Source: an uncultured Eubacteriales bacterium
GTDB taxonomy: Bacteria; Bacillota; Clostridia; Oscillospirales; CAG-272
Length of the DNA: 64,000 bases
Direction: 5' to 3'
Assembly (NCBI GenBank): GCA_934402395.1
Contig: CAKRTQ010000006.1
Coordinates: 1 to 64,000 of the forward strand
The position numbers and the translations under genes were made by a program. Under the pieces are notes generated by a model. It ran no database searches. It was not told the origin of the DNA and saw only the letters and a program-made list of their open reading frames with translations. Position 1 is the stretch's first letter. Each line of letters opens with the position of its first letter. Of the stretch, positions 22,322-32,019 are shown piece by piece.

Positions 22322-22684
22322 TTAAAATCCGAAGCCGCCGGCACTCGGAAGTCCCGATTTTGCGGTAAGTGCCTGGGTCTCCTCATCGTAAACAGTTTCG
22401 ACCTTTCTTATTGCCTCGTTGACAGCGGCAATAAGTATGTCGGACAGCGTTTCGGTATCATCGGGATCGACCACCTCGGGCGCCATTTCGATAGAAACAA
22501 GTTCTTTTTTTCCGTTCATTTTGACCTTTACGGCTCCGCCGCCCGCCGATATCTCGTACTCACGCGCTTCAAGATCTTCGGTAAGTGCAGCCATGTCATT
22601 CTGGAATTTCTCGTACTGGCGCATAAGCGTGTTCATGTTTGCGGGACCTCCCCCGCCTATTCCCTTGGGTATTCTTGCTTTCAT
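22322..22684 (-). CDS. ebfC: YbaB/EbfC nucleoid-associated protein
   Basis: A 120-residue DNA-binding protein of the YbaB/EbfC family, which forms tweezer-like dimers. A helical N-terminus (LMRQYEKFQNDMAALTEDLE) is followed by the beta-sheet core (GGGAVKVKMNGKKELVSIEM, PEVVDPDDTETLSDIL) and a helix. The Gly-rich ends are typical. RBS GGAGAGGACAG. It is almost contiguous with recR, as in most bacteria. Confidence 0.96.
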   Translation of the reverse strand: MKARIPKGIGGGGPANMNTLMRQYEKFQNDMAALTEDLEAREYEISAGGGAVKVKMNGKKELVSIEMAPEVVDPDDTETLSDILIAAVNEAIRKVETVYDEETQALTAKSGLPSAGGFGF

Positions 22685-22704
22685 TTTTCTGTCCTCTCCT
22701 TGAA

Positions 22705-23100
22705 TCAGGGTAGTTTTCTGCCGCAGTTATTGCAGAATGCAAAGCCATCGCCGACCTCGGCTCCGCAATACGGGCAAAATTTATTTTTTGAATTTTTATT
22801 TTCTTTTTTATCCTCTGAGCGCGCCGCGCGCGGTGCGCCGAACCGCTCGTTGAGCGGATCAGGTTCCTCATCGCCGTCCGTTATGTCAAATTGAGAGTAA
22901 CGGTTTTTCCCTGTTGCATTTTTAAAGTTGTATATCGCCGATACAACGGCAACTCCGACAAACACCAGTCCGAACATTGAAAAGAGACCGCCGCCCATGG
23001 AGAAGGCAAATGCGGTCCAGCCTATGCCGAACAACGCCATAAAAATACACACAACGCCGCCCATCAAGGACGGTCCGCGTCCCGGTTTTATGCTCTTCAT
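22705..23100 (-). CDS. Membrane protein with C-terminal zinc ribbon
   Basis: 131 residues. Two membrane helices (~13-35 and ~40-58) are followed by a charged linker and a zinc ribbon at the C-terminus (FCPYCGAEVGDGFAFCNNCG). Such zinc-ribbon membrane proteins are frequent in Clostridia; the function is unknown. RBS AAGGACAGGAGT. It lies within the dnaX-recR operon with 17-20 bp gaps, so it is co-transcribed with DNA metabolism genes, which may be incidental. Confidence 0.8.
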   Translation of the reverse strand: MKSIKPGRGPSLMGGVVCIFMALFGIGWTAFAFSMGGGLFSMFGLVFVGVAVVSAIYNFKNATGKNRYSQFDITDGDEEPDPLNERFGAPRAARSEDKKENKNSKNKFCPYCGAEVGDGFAFCNNCGRKLP

Positions 23101-23117
23101 ACTCCTGTCCTTTCTTG

Positions 23118-24761
23118 TCAGCCCGCACCGCCGTCGGCAAGAGAGCTGAGTTCGCTGTCAAGCAGTGCAGCCGCATCCGGGTCATCGGATGCCGGAAGCA
23201 CCTCGACCTTCACCGAATTCGGAACGATACGCCGCTCAAGCACAGCCGATGCCGCTGCAGCGATCGTGCCGAGGCTTTTATCGCGTGACAGCAGGTTTTT
23301 GCTGAATTCTGTCTCGCAGCAGATCACTATCCCGCCGTTGTCGCCTTCGTATGCACGGCACTTCCGAACAAACCCGCCGAGTCCACGGTCATTTTCGGCG
23401 ACCCGCTCGGCTATTTCGGCAAAATTGCGTATCGGCTTGCGCACGGGCGCAGTTTCTTCTTCTTTTTTCTTTGCTGTGTCAGGCACCGCCGGTTCTTTTT
23501 GCGGCTCGGGATATACGACCATCTGCGGCGGTGCCGCAGGTGCGCTTCCCAACGTGACCTCGGGGTCGGCAGCAGGGCGCGATTCATCAAACGACGGCAG
23601 TGTGACCGCCACGCCGCCCGCCAGTGCGCCCTCAAGTGCTGCAATACGCGAGAGCAACGCCTCCGGGCGCGTATCCAGCCGTTCGTCAGCCATACGCAGA
23701 AGAGTCATTTCAGCCACCGAGCGGCGGATCGCTCCTGCGCGCTGCATTGCAAGGTATGCCTCATCAAGCAGCCGGCTGTGATACATCAGCGTCTCGCGCG
23801 GAAACAACGCGGCATCATGGCGCAGGCTTTCAGCCTCCGCCTCGGTAAGATCAAGATACTTTACCGCATCGGCTCCCGTTTTTACAACAAGCATATCACG
23901 GTAGTAAGAAATAAGCTCGCCCCAGAAGACCGTTATATCCTTGGCAGATGAATCGGTTTCAAAAACGATATCGAAAAGTGTTGCAGCATCGCGCGCAGCC
24001 AGTGCACGGACGGTGCGCGATACGCTTTCGCGTCCCGTTGACCCTACGGCATCATTGACCACAGCGGGAGTGATGCGCTCGCGCCCGCCCGCACAAAGCT
24101 CAAGCAGACTTATGGCATCTCTCATGCCGCCCTGCGCCAGACGCGCCAATATCAGTGCGGCGTCACGGTCAAGTTCAATCCCCTCGTGCTCTGCAATATA
24201 TTCAAGCCGCGCGGCAAGCACGGGGACCGGTATGCGCCTGAAGTCAAACCGCTGACAGCGCGAAATTATCGTTGCGGGCAGCTTCTGAAGCTCGGTCGTT
24301 GCAAGTATGAATATTACGTGCGCCGGCGGCTCCTCAAGCGTTTTCAGAAGTGCGTTGAACGCGCTCTGCGACAGCATATGGACCTCGTCTATGATGTAAA
24401 CACGGTAGCGGAGGCTTGACGGAGTGTACACCACCTCGTCAAGTATCGCGCGGATATCGTCTACCTTGTTGTTGGACGCGGCGTCCATTTCAAGGATATC
24501 GGTCTCGCCGCCCGAGTCCATCATACGGCACGCCGCGCATTTGCCGCATGGGCTGCCGTCCACAGGGGACTCACAGTTGACGGCGCGCGCAAGGATCTTT
24601 GCCGAGCTCGTCTTTCCGGTCCCGCGCGAGCCGCAGAAAAGATAGGCGTGGCTTATCTGCCCGTGCGCCGTCTCGTATTTGAGCACGCGCGTTATATGCT
24701 CCTGACCGCACACATCATCAAATGTGCGCGGGCGGTATTTACGGTAAAGTGCCTGATGCAT
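23118..24761 (-). CDS. dnaX: DNA polymerase III subunit gamma/tau
   Basis: 547 residues. The clamp-loader ATPase domain begins with YRKYRPRTFDDVCGQEHI. Walker A is GSRGTGKTS, and a zinc module of four Cys follows (CESPVDGSPCGKCAAC). Walker B (VYIIDEVHML), the SRC motif (IISRCQRF) and the helical domains to ~365 follow. A variable linker precedes a C-terminal tau-like region. It loads the beta clamp at the replication fork. The SRP RNA gene lies immediately upstream on the same strand, the common Firmicutes arrangement. Confidence 0.97.
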   Translation of the reverse strand: MHQALYRKYRPRTFDDVCGQEHITRVLKYETAHGQISHAYLFCGSRGTGKTSSAKILARAVNCESPVDGSPCGKCAACRMMDSGGETDILEMDAASNNKVDDIRAILDEVVYTPSSLRYRVYIIDEVHMLSQSAFNALLKTLEEPPAHVIFILATTELQKLPATIISRCQRFDFRRIPVPVLAARLEYIAEHEGIELDRDAALILARLAQGGMRDAISLLELCAGGRERITPAVVNDAVGSTGRESVSRTVRALAARDAATLFDIVFETDSSAKDITVFWGELISYYRDMLVVKTGADAVKYLDLTEAEAESLRHDAALFPRETLMYHSRLLDEAYLAMQRAGAIRRSVAEMTLLRMADERLDTRPEALLSRIAALEGALAGGVAVTLPSFDESRPAADPEVTLGSAPAAPPQMVVYPEPQKEPAVPDTAKKKEEETAPVRKPIRNFAEIAERVAENDRGLGGFVRKCRAYEGDNGGIVICCETEFSKNLLSRDKSLGTIAAAASAVLERRIVPNSVKVEVLPASDDPDAAALLDSELSSLADGGAG

Positions 24762-24781
24762 TCCTCACGCCCCCATATAAA

Positions 24782-25105
24782 AATTTACAGAAATCGGCTG
24801 CAAAATAAGACCATACACCCCAAAGTCGAACATCGCCGCCGCGCGTTACTCGACATTCATGCTCAGAGCAGGCTCCCCCGCGGCACATCCGGTATACTGC
24901 TTAATGCTGCTTGGTTCCCCACCTGACATGGTTCACAGCTCCGAATTGCGCAGGACCCACTCCTCAACACACAAACACCGTCTCAGACCGCGTCGGTTCA
25001 GCCCTCGTTCGGGGAATGCACCCCCGCTTCAGCGGATTTCGGGTACAGGGCACCGCTAACTCCCCGGCTGGTATGGCCTTATTTCACAGCCGAAGCCTGA
25101 AACAA
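24782..25105 (-). ncRNA. ffs: Signal recognition particle RNA, large (Alu-containing) type
   Basis: On the minus strand the Alu-domain signature GGGGAGTTAGCGGTGCCCTGTA and the S-domain signature GAACCATGTCAGGT ... AAGCAGCATTAAG with GTGCCGCGGG are present, as in Bacillus scRNA. The ends form a long closing helix, with 25079-25098 pairing to 24790-24812, and a T-run ends the RNA near 24780. Ends are therefore set by the helix and the terminator, to within about 10 nt. It forms the SRP with Ffh for membrane targeting. Confidence 0.93.
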
Positions 25106-25120
25106 GTTTTCACACTATAT

Positions 25121-25149
25121 ATTATATCAAAAAACAGTGCGGAATGCAA
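25121..25149 (-). promoter_or_regulatory. SRP RNA promoter
   Basis: Minus strand TTGCAT (25144-25149), 17-bp spacer, TATAAT (25121-25126), placing the start a few bases before the RNA 5' end. Confidence 0.8.
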
Positions 25150-25208
25150 TAGGTTTTGATCATTTTTTTAGATCAGATATGCAGCATCGCTTATTTTGAC
25201 CTTATCGG

Positions 25209-25237
25209 TTGACAGCCGGGGCTTTATAATGTATAAT
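25209..25237 (+). promoter_or_regulatory. Promoter of the flavoprotein gene
   Basis: TTGACA (25209-25214), 17-bp spacer, TATAAT (25232-25237). It makes starts at 25196 or 25229 impossible and supports the TTG at 25277. Confidence 0.8.
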
Positions 25238-25276
25238 TACAACAGAAAAATAAACCCGACGAAAGGACACATCCTC

Positions 25277-26488
25277 TTGAATTACATATCCGAAACACTG
25301 AAAACACCCGTCACCGCATCCTGCGATGTAGCCGTCTGCGGCGGCGGTTTTGCCGGCATTGCGGCAGCTCTTGCCGCAGCAAGGCGCGGAGCCGATGTCA
25401 TGCTAATAGAACGCGAATACGCCCTCGGCGGTCTCGGCACACTGGGGCTTGTGACAATATATCTGCCCATATGCGACGGCACGGGGAATCAGGTCATATT
25501 CGGAATAGGCGAAGAGCTTTTACTGCTTTCGATGAAGCACGGATATGAGTGCAAGTATCCCGCGCCGTGGGTCGAGGGCGGTTCGCATGAGGAAAAAAAG
25601 CGCACGCGCTTTCAGGTCGGATACAACGGTCCCCTTTTCATGATGGAAGCCGAGCGGCTTTTGCGCGATGCGGGGGTGAGGATACTTTACGGCACACAGG
25701 TGTGTTCCGTTGCCGCCGATAACGGCAGAATAAACGCGCTCATCATTGAAAACAAGAGCGGACGCAGCGCCGTCGGCATCGGACGCGCGGTAGTGGATGC
25801 CACCGGCGACGCCGATATCGCCGCGTTTGCGGGCACCGGGACCGCGCTTTATACACGCGGAAACACACTGTCGGCATGGTACTATTACTGCAACGAAAAG
25901 GAACGCAAACGCTGCATGCTGGGTCCCGCCGAGCTGACAGACGAGCAGATAGCCGCCGGAAAAACTCAGAAACCGCCGCTTTCCCCACTCCGTTTCACAG
26001 GTATCGACGGGACCGAGATAAGCGAAATGATGCAGCTGTCGCATGATGCGACCTTCCGCGACTGGCAGAAAAAGCATGAAGCAGACCCGACCTTCATGCC
26101 CGACACGATAACGGCAATACCGCAGCTGCGTATGACGCGCCGCATATGCGGACTTGATACGCTCGACATTTACGCCGACAAAAGATATGAGGACAGCGTG
26201 GGACTTATCAGCAACTGGCGCGTCCGCGGTCCCGTGTATGAGGTACCCTTCGGCAGTCTTATCGCGCGCGGATGCAGCAATCTGCTCGCCGCAGGGCGCA
26301 ATATCTCGGTAACGGATGCATCGTGGGAGATAACCCGCGTCATTCCCTGCTGCTCTGCATTCGGCGAGGCAGCCGGCGCAGCCGCCGCGCTGTTTGACGA
26401 CTTTTCGGCGCCGGACAGAGCAATGACGGAAAAACTCGGAGCATCGCTCCGCGAGGGCGGTGTAAAACTGCACAAAGACGAAATATAA
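25277..26488 (+). CDS. FAD-dependent oxidoreductase
   Basis: About 403 residues from a TTG start, chosen because GAAAGGA lies ten bases upstream and the promoter excludes earlier starts. The dinucleotide-binding motif is near the N-terminus (VAVCGGGFAGIAAALAAARRGADVMLIERE), followed by GGLGTLGLV, VVDATGDADIAAFAGTG in the middle and the C-terminal flavin-binding AAGRNISVTDASWEITRVIP. This is the FAD_oxidored family often annotated near sugar or xanthan catabolism genes. Substrate unknown. Stand-alone gene with its own promoter and terminator. Confidence 0.88.
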   Translation: MNYISETLKTPVTASCDVAVCGGGFAGIAAALAAARRGADVMLIEREYALGGLGTLGLVTIYLPICDGTGNQVIFGIGEELLLLSMKHGYECKYPAPWVEGGSHEEKKRTRFQVGYNGPLFMMEAERLLRDAGVRILYGTQVCSVAADNGRINALIIENKSGRSAVGIGRAVVDATGDADIAAFAGTGTALYTRGNTLSAWYYYCNEKERKRCMLGPAELTDEQIAAGKTQKPPLSPLRFTGIDGTEISEMMQLSHDATFRDWQKKHEADPTFMPDTITAIPQLRMTRRICGLDTLDIYADKRYEDSVGLISNWRVRGPVYEVPFGSLIARGCSNLLAAGRNISVTDASWEITRVIPCCSAFGEAAGAAAALFDDFSAPDRAMTEKLGASLREGGVKLHKDEI

Positions 26489-26489
26489 A

Positions 26490-26542
26490 GCCGTGGGTGT
26501 TAAAAAAACCATTTGAGTTTTTAACACCCACGACGGCTTGTT
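26490..26542. terminator. Terminator between flavoprotein and SLH genes
   Basis: A long stem (GCCGTGGGTGTTAAAAA with TTTTTAACACCCACGACGGC) is found just after the stop codon. The following 140 bp to 26683 show nothing recognisable. Confidence 0.8.
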
Positions 26543-26683
26543 CCCGGCGGCTGAACACCGCCGTTTTGCCGTTAAGGAAGCTAAACGCCGAGGCAAAAAA
26601 CGACCAATGCCGCATTAGAAATGCCTATCCGGATCCGCAGTTTAGCGCAACGGCAACAGCACCGAGCCTTTTACGATCCCATT

Positions 26684-28021
26684 TTATTTTCTTTTAGCGG
26701 AATACCGCATTATTTCCGCCACGAGTCCGGCACAGGTGCGTCGGTCAAGCTTTGATCTTGCGGTGCCGCCTACGCCCGCACCGACAAATCCCGCCGCGCG
26801 CATCGTACCGTAGCCCGCCGCCGCCCATGCCGGCACGCTGTCGTCGGCACACCAGGCGGCAGTCGCACCATCGGTCTTTATTTCAAGCAATCCCGCCGTT
26901 ATGACCGCAGCCTCGGCAACGGTTATAGCCTCATCCGGCAGGAAGCACTGTTTGCCGTCCTTTATCCACCCATCGCATACGCCAAGGCGGTACGCAGCGT
27001 TTATATACGGTCTTGCCGACGCCGGAATATCCCCGTCATCGGCGAAAACTGTGGCTGAGCACGCCGGGAGGTCTCTTATCCCCGCAGCCGTCATTGCCAT
27101 AACAATAAATTCAGAGCGGCTCACCGTTTTTTCGGGGTAAAAATATGTCTTGCTGCCAACCTCGGTGCCTCCCATTATACCGGCATCGGAAACGCGGATC
27201 GCCGCGCTTTCAAACACGCTGCCGCTCATATCGGCAAAGCCCTCTCTTCCTCCCCGGCGGCTCACGGTAATGCTGACGGCAGCCGCGTCACCGGCGCGCG
27301 CTCCCCACTCGTCGCGCACTGTATAGGAAAAGCTGTCACGCCCCGAAAAACCGTCCTCGGGGATGTAAAGGTAGCTTCCCGCCGTACGGTCGGTTATTAT
27401 TACGCTCCCGTGGCGCGGATACGCAGTCAGGGTAAAGAAAAGGTCGTCGCCGTCCGCATCGTATGCGGCAAGCCGCCCGGCTGTCGGCATACCGGAGTAT
27501 GTCGCACCGGTAAGCGATGCCGCAGTTGCCGTACCGAGCACCGGTGCATTGTTTTTTCCGTCAATAAAGTTGACGGTACAGTTATAGCTGTGCGCACCGC
27601 CGTTCACGCTGAATGTAAAATCGGTCTTTTTGAGCTCCGCTCCGGCAGGAACGAACGCCATGCGCGAGATATTGAGGCGTGACACGCTTTGCCCCTCGGC
27701 AAGAGCCAGCGAACCTATCTGAAGTCTGCCGTCGGCAGAAGCCGGTATTGAGGTGAGTGTGATATATTCAAGCGCCGACACGCCGGCAGCCGCCTCGAAA
27801 TCCGCTACCTCAAATATCGCCTCGCCGCCTTTTTTTGCCGCGACCGCCATACGCTCGCCCGCCGCCACGACAGCAATTCCGGGCGAGAGCATTTTTGCGT
27901 TTTCGGATGCGCTTGCCGAAGCCGCCCGTGCAGCCGCCGTTCCCGCCGGCTTGGGCAGGATCGCCTGCGCCGACAAAAGTGAGATCATAAATGTAAGCAG
28001 AAAGGATAATGCTTTTATCAT
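26684..28021 (-). CDS. Secreted Ig-like/SLH-domain surface protein
   Basis: 445 residues. Signal peptide ~1-20 (LLTFMISLLSAQA). Residues ~50-260 are beta-sandwich domains, including a cadherin-like repeat (YDADGDDLFFTLTAYPRHGS ... YIPEDGFSGRDSFSYTVRD). From ~275 three S-layer-homology-like motifs follow (GIMGGTEV.SKTYFYPEKTVSRSEFIVMAM, INAAYRLGVCDG, MRAAGFVGAG), which anchor proteins to pyruvylated wall polysaccharide. RBS GGAGGTTCCGGA. It has no catalytic motif and is probably structural or adhesive. Monocistronic. Confidence 0.82.
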   Translation of the reverse strand: MIKALSFLLTFMISLLSAQAILPKPAGTAAARAASASASENAKMLSPGIAVVAAGERMAVAAKKGGEAIFEVADFEAAAGVSALEYITLTSIPASADGRLQIGSLALAEGQSVSRLNISRMAFVPAGAELKKTDFTFSVNGGAHSYNCTVNFIDGKNNAPVLGTATAASLTGATYSGMPTAGRLAAYDADGDDLFFTLTAYPRHGSVIITDRTAGSYLYIPEDGFSGRDSFSYTVRDEWGARAGDAAAVSITVSRRGGREGFADMSGSVFESAAIRVSDAGIMGGTEVGSKTYFYPEKTVSRSEFIVMAMTAAGIRDLPACSATVFADDGDIPASARPYINAAYRLGVCDGWIKDGKQCFLPDEAITVAEAAVITAGLLEIKTDGATAAWCADDSVPAWAAAGYGTMRAAGFVGAGVGGTARSKLDRRTCAGLVAEIMRYSAKRK

Positions 28022-28204
28022 TCCGGAACCTCCGCATATATAATTTTGACTACTTAAATATACTCGCGGCGGGGACGGTATATGACAGCCGCCGCAGAGT
28101 GCAAAATTACATTTTGTTTTTGCTCTATTAACGAAAAAAACTCAAGCGCGGGTTATAATAATATAATAATTACTTGAAGATCTTTTCAGGAGCATAGTGC
28201 GGAT

Positions 28205-29104
28205 ATGATCATTGACATTACTCCGGAGCTTGACGGTCTGACCGTTTTTGATATTCTGAGGCGGCGGATGCACATTTCCACCGGCACGCTGACACTGCTT
28301 AAAAACTCGCCGTCCGGCATTACGGTTGACGGCGTGCGGGTGACAGTCAGGTACCGCCTCAGAACCGGCGAAAAGCTCGCGCTCGACCTTGCCGATAAGC
28401 CCGAAACCGGGACCTCCGAGATCGTCCCCAAAAAGCTGCCGCTTTCCATCATATTTGAAGACAACGACATAATAGTTGCCGACAAGCCGGCGGGAATGCC
28501 GACTCACCCCACTCACGGACACCTTGACGACACTCTCGCCAATGCGCTTGCCTACCGCGCTGTTGTGCGCGGCGAACCGTTTGTCTTTCGCCCCGCCAAC
28601 CGCCTTGACCGCAACACGAGCGGGATCGTACTGCTCGCCAAAAACAGGCTGGCATCAAGCCGGCTTTATGAAGATATGAAAAACGGGGCGATACACAAAA
28701 CATACGCCGCCGTGACAGCGGGCGTTCCCACGCCGCCGAGCGGCAAAATAGACGCCCCCATTGCACGCGCAGACGAGGGCATTCTCATGCGCGTCGTGCG
28801 CGACGACGGCGCGCCATCGGTTACAGAGTACAGCGTTATGCGTACATCGGGCGATGGAAAATACGCGCTCGTGGCGCTTCGCCCCCTCACCGGAAGAACG
28901 CATCAGATACGCGTTCATATGGCGCATATCGGCTGTCCGCTCATCGGCGATTTTCTGTACGGCACCGAATGCCCCGAGCTGATAACGCGCCACGCTCTTC
29001 ACGCTGCAAGGCTCGAATTCACGCACCCGATCACGGGCAAGCTTTTGAGGATGTCCTCGCCCCTGCCCGCCGATATGCTGAAGGTCATACGCGATAATTT
29101 CTGA
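28205..29104 (+). CDS. RluA-family pseudouridine synthase
   Basis: 299 residues. It isomerises specific uridines in rRNA or tRNA. An S4-like N-terminal region (~15-75) is followed by the catalytic domain: VADKPAGMPTHPTHGH, then NRLDRNTSGIVLLAKN with the catalytic Asp (the common HRLD is NRLD here), and LTGRTHQIRVHMAHIGCPLIGD. The target RNA cannot be assigned. The next gene follows after 18 bp, so the two are probably co-transcribed. Confidence 0.92.
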   Translation: MIIDITPELDGLTVFDILRRRMHISTGTLTLLKNSPSGITVDGVRVTVRYRLRTGEKLALDLADKPETGTSEIVPKKLPLSIIFEDNDIIVADKPAGMPTHPTHGHLDDTLANALAYRAVVRGEPFVFRPANRLDRNTSGIVLLAKNRLASSRLYEDMKNGAIHKTYAAVTAGVPTPPSGKIDAPIARADEGILMRVVRDDGAPSVTEYSVMRTSGDGKYALVALRPLTGRTHQIRVHMAHIGCPLIGDFLYGTECPELITRHALHAARLEFTHPITGKLLRMSSPLPADMLKVIRDNF

Positions 29105-29122
29105 CAGGAAGGAAAAATTTCA

Positions 29123-30298
29123 ATGAGCGATACAGAAAAAAACGAAGGCATTGAGGAAAAAGCCACGACGGAGATCAGCCCGGAGGATAATTCCGCAGGA
29201 TCGGAAACGGACGCGCAGAAAAAACGCTTCCCCATATGGGCACTTGTATTTTACGGACTGGCTGTCGTCGCACTTGCCGTATATATTGCAGCAAGGCTCT
29301 CGCCGTCATTTGCCGACTTCTTCAACTTCCGCATCAGCTCGGTGCTGCGCGGTTTTCTTGCGCACCTGACCGGCTTTTTGCCCTTTTCGCTCGGCGAGGC
29401 GATCGTAATATTCATTCCCGTCGCCGCAGTATTCCTTATAATTCACGCCTGTCGGAAATACTCCGACAGCTTCAGGTCGGTCTTTATTTATGTCGGAGCG
29501 GTTTTTTCGGCGGTCTCGCTGCTTTTTTCGATTTTTGTTTTCAACTTCGGGACAGGATACTACGGTACGACGGTTGACAAAAAGCTCGGCATTGACCGCA
29601 CCGATGTTTCGGCAGAGGAGCTCTACCGCACAGCCGCAATACTTGCCGGGCATGTAAATGAGGAATCCGCCAATATAAAATACACCTACAGCAATTTCTC
29701 GGTTATGCCCTACTCGTTTGATGAGATGAGCCGCCGCCTTGTCGCCGCATACGACAGGGTTTGCGAGAAGTACGATTTTATTCCGCGACTTTCCTCACGC
29801 GTGAAGCCGGTAATGCTGAGCGAGCCCTGGACCTACACGCACATCTCCGGCGTTTACACTTATTTTACCGGCGAGGCGAATATAAACACCAACTTCCCCG
29901 ATTACACCATTCCGTACACGGCAGCGCACGAAATGGCTCATCAGCGCGGCATTGCACGCGAGGACGAGGCAAATTTCATTGCTTTTCTCGTCTGCACCGC
30001 ATCCGACGACCCATACATCCGTTACAGCGGATACCTTGAGGTGTATGAGTATGTGGCGTCGTCGCTCTATTCGGCAAATAAAAACTATTATTCCGCCGTT
30101 ACCGCAGCAGTGAAACCGAATGTGCGTGCGGAAATGGCTGCATATTCCGCATTTTTCGACAAATACCGCGAAAATGTCGCAGCCAACGTCTCGGAGGCGG
30201 TGAACAACTCATATCTGCAGATGCAGGGCACCGTCGGGTCGAAAAGCTACGGTCTTGTGGTCGATCTTACAGTGGCATATTACCGTGCATCCGAATAA
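29123..30298 (+). CDS. DUF3810 membrane protein with zinc-protease motif
   Basis: 391 residues. An acidic cytoplasmic N-terminus (~1-35) precedes three membrane helices (~38-60, ~85-108, ~120-142). An extracytoplasmic domain carries HEMAH near residue 273 and EDEANFIAFL about 20 residues on, the HExxH-plus-Glu arrangement of a zincin metalloprotease. The family is DUF3810; its substrate is unknown. RBS AGGAAGG. It lies in an operon-like pair behind the pseudouridine synthase. Confidence 0.85.
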   Translation: MSDTEKNEGIEEKATTEISPEDNSAGSETDAQKKRFPIWALVFYGLAVVALAVYIAARLSPSFADFFNFRISSVLRGFLAHLTGFLPFSLGEAIVIFIPVAAVFLIIHACRKYSDSFRSVFIYVGAVFSAVSLLFSIFVFNFGTGYYGTTVDKKLGIDRTDVSAEELYRTAAILAGHVNEESANIKYTYSNFSVMPYSFDEMSRRLVAAYDRVCEKYDFIPRLSSRVKPVMLSEPWTYTHISGVYTYFTGEANINTNFPDYTIPYTAAHEMAHQRGIAREDEANFIAFLVCTASDDPYIRYSGYLEVYEYVASSLYSANKNYYSAVTAAVKPNVRAEMAAYSAFFDKYRENVAANVSEAVNNSYLQMQGTVGSKSYGLVVDLTVAYYRASE

Positions 30299-30402
30299 AA
30301 TATCAGAGAGGAACTGTAATTTTATAACACAAAAGTTTTTGTATGTATCCGGATGCTTTAAATGTGTCTTTTTGCGCATATGCAGCTCTGCTTTTTGATG
30401 TT

Positions 30403-30453
30403 GAAGGGAAAAAAATAAAAAAATTTTTCTTTTTTTTTCGTTTTTTTCCCTTC
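30403..30453. terminator. A/T-rich palindromic terminator
   Basis: GAAGGGAAAAAAA pairs perfectly with TTTTTTTCCCTTC. It separates the DUF3810 unit from murA and could work in either direction. Confidence 0.7.
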
Positions 30454-30572
30454 GCCTCTTTTCTTTTGTGTAAATATATGATATAATTAGATGGATTGGA
30501 ATCTGAGCGCTCAATACGAGCAATACTATATATAAACTGCATCATACAACCGGGAAAGGCATGGTAATATCC

Positions 30573-31862
30573 ATGAAGAAAATCGTTATCGGCGGGGGAC
30601 GCCCCCTTTACGGTGATATAAATGTCAGCGGAATGAAAAATGCCGCTTTACCGATAATCTTTGCCAGCATACTCACAAAAGACAAGTGCGTTATTGAAAA
30701 TCTGCCCGAGGTCAGCGATGTTGCGCTGTCGCTCCGCATTCTTCGTTCAATGGGTGCATCGGTAAAAATGATCAACCGCACGACGGTCGAAATAGACACT
30801 GCGCACTTTGTCGGCGGATCATCGCCAGAACAGCTTGTCTCCAAGCTGCGCGGTTCAACATATCTGCTCGGAGCGGAGCTGGGACGCTTCGGCGAGGCGC
30901 GCGTCGGTTTTTCCGGCGGGTGCGATTTCGGCACGCGCCCGATAGATCAGCACAAAAAGGGCTTTGAGGCTCTCGGTGCCGTAATGACGATAGAAAACGG
31001 ATGTAATCATATAGTCACGGGACCTTCCGGTCTTTGCGGAGCATCGATATACTTTGATATTGCCAGCGTTGGCGCAACGATAAATGTCATTCTTGCCGCC
31101 GTCACCACGCCGGGGCGCACCTCCATTGACAATGCCGCCCGCGAGCCGCACATCGTTGACCTTGCCAACTTCCTCAATGCGTGCGGTGCGCGCATTTCCG
31201 GAGCGGGAACATCGTTCATTAAAATTCAGGGTGTGGAACGTCTGCACGGATGCAATTATACGATAATTCCCGATATGATTGAAGCCGGGACATATATGGC
31301 TGCCGCAGCTGCGGCAGGCGGACGCGTGACAGTGCGCGGCGTTATCCCCAAGCATATGGAAACCGTCACCGCCAAGCTGCTTGAAATGGGCGTGGCTGTG
31401 GACGAGTGCGACGACAGCATTATTGTCAGCCGCAGCGGCCGCCTTCAGCACGCAAATATAAAAACGTATTTTTACCCCGGCTTCCCCACCGATATGCATC
31501 CGCAGTTCAGCGCGCTTCTTGCTATGGCAAGCGGAACGTCATCGGTCACGGAGGGCGTGTTTGAGGGCAGATTCAAGTACGTTGACGAGCTTATAAAAAT
31601 GAATGCGGACATTTCCGTTGACGGCAGAACGGCAACCATCGTTGGCGTTGACAGGCTGACCGGCGCACCTGTAAAAGCGGTAGATCTGCGCGGCGGCGCC
31701 GCGCTTGTGATCGCCGGTCTTGCTGCCGAAGGCACCACCGAGATAAGCAATGTTGAGTTCATAGAACGCGGATATGATAATATCGTCGGCAAGCTTCGCG
31801 GAATCGGAGCGGACATATCGCTTGTAGACATTCCTGATGCCGCAATTGCAAAAGCCAACTGA
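30573..31862 (+). CDS. murA: UDP-N-acetylglucosamine 1-carboxyvinyltransferase
   Basis: About 429 residues. It catalyses the first committed step of peptidoglycan synthesis, transferring enolpyruvate from PEP to UDP-GlcNAc in the cytoplasm. Seen: SGMKNAALPIIFASIL at the N-terminus, GSTYLLGAELGRFGEA, and SGGCDFGTRPIDQH with the catalytic Cys targeted by fosfomycin; PDMIEAGTYM follows. Two ATGs compete. The one at 30561 sits only one base behind GGGAAAGG, while 30573 begins the typical MKKIVIGGG. Only one murA copy is in the window. A -10-like TATAAT lies near 30481. Confidence 0.96.
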   Translation: MKKIVIGGGRPLYGDINVSGMKNAALPIIFASILTKDKCVIENLPEVSDVALSLRILRSMGASVKMINRTTVEIDTAHFVGGSSPEQLVSKLRGSTYLLGAELGRFGEARVGFSGGCDFGTRPIDQHKKGFEALGAVMTIENGCNHIVTGPSGLCGASIYFDIASVGATINVILAAVTTPGRTSIDNAAREPHIVDLANFLNACGARISGAGTSFIKIQGVERLHGCNYTIIPDMIEAGTYMAAAAAAGGRVTVRGVIPKHMETVTAKLLEMGVAVDECDDSIIVSRSGRLQHANIKTYFYPGFPTDMHPQFSALLAMASGTSSVTEGVFEGRFKYVDELIKMNADISVDGRTATIVGVDRLTGAPVKAVDLRGGAALVIAGLAAEGTTEISNVEFIERGYDNIVGKLRGIGADISLVDIPDAAIAKAN

Positions 31863-31952
31863 ATATATTTCTGTTATATTACGGGCTGCCGGAAATCAAA
31901 TGCTTTCGGCAGCCCGTAAAAATGGCGGCGCAGTGCCGCCAAAACAAAAATA

Positions 31953-31996
31953 TCGTGGGTGTAAAAAACTCAAAAGGAGATTTTTACACCCACTAT
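31953..31996. terminator. Terminator between murA and spoVT
   Basis: GTGGGTGTAAAAA pairs with TTTTTACACCCAC around an 11-12-nt loop, between convergent genes. Confidence 0.85.
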
Positions 31997-32019
31997 TTAT
32001 TGTTTATGCGGAATTCTTT

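Noticed and set aside
25520..26596. A 358-codon frame opposite the flavoprotein gene.
   Set aside because: It is antisense to an enzyme with clear FAD-binding motifs and has no supporting signals.
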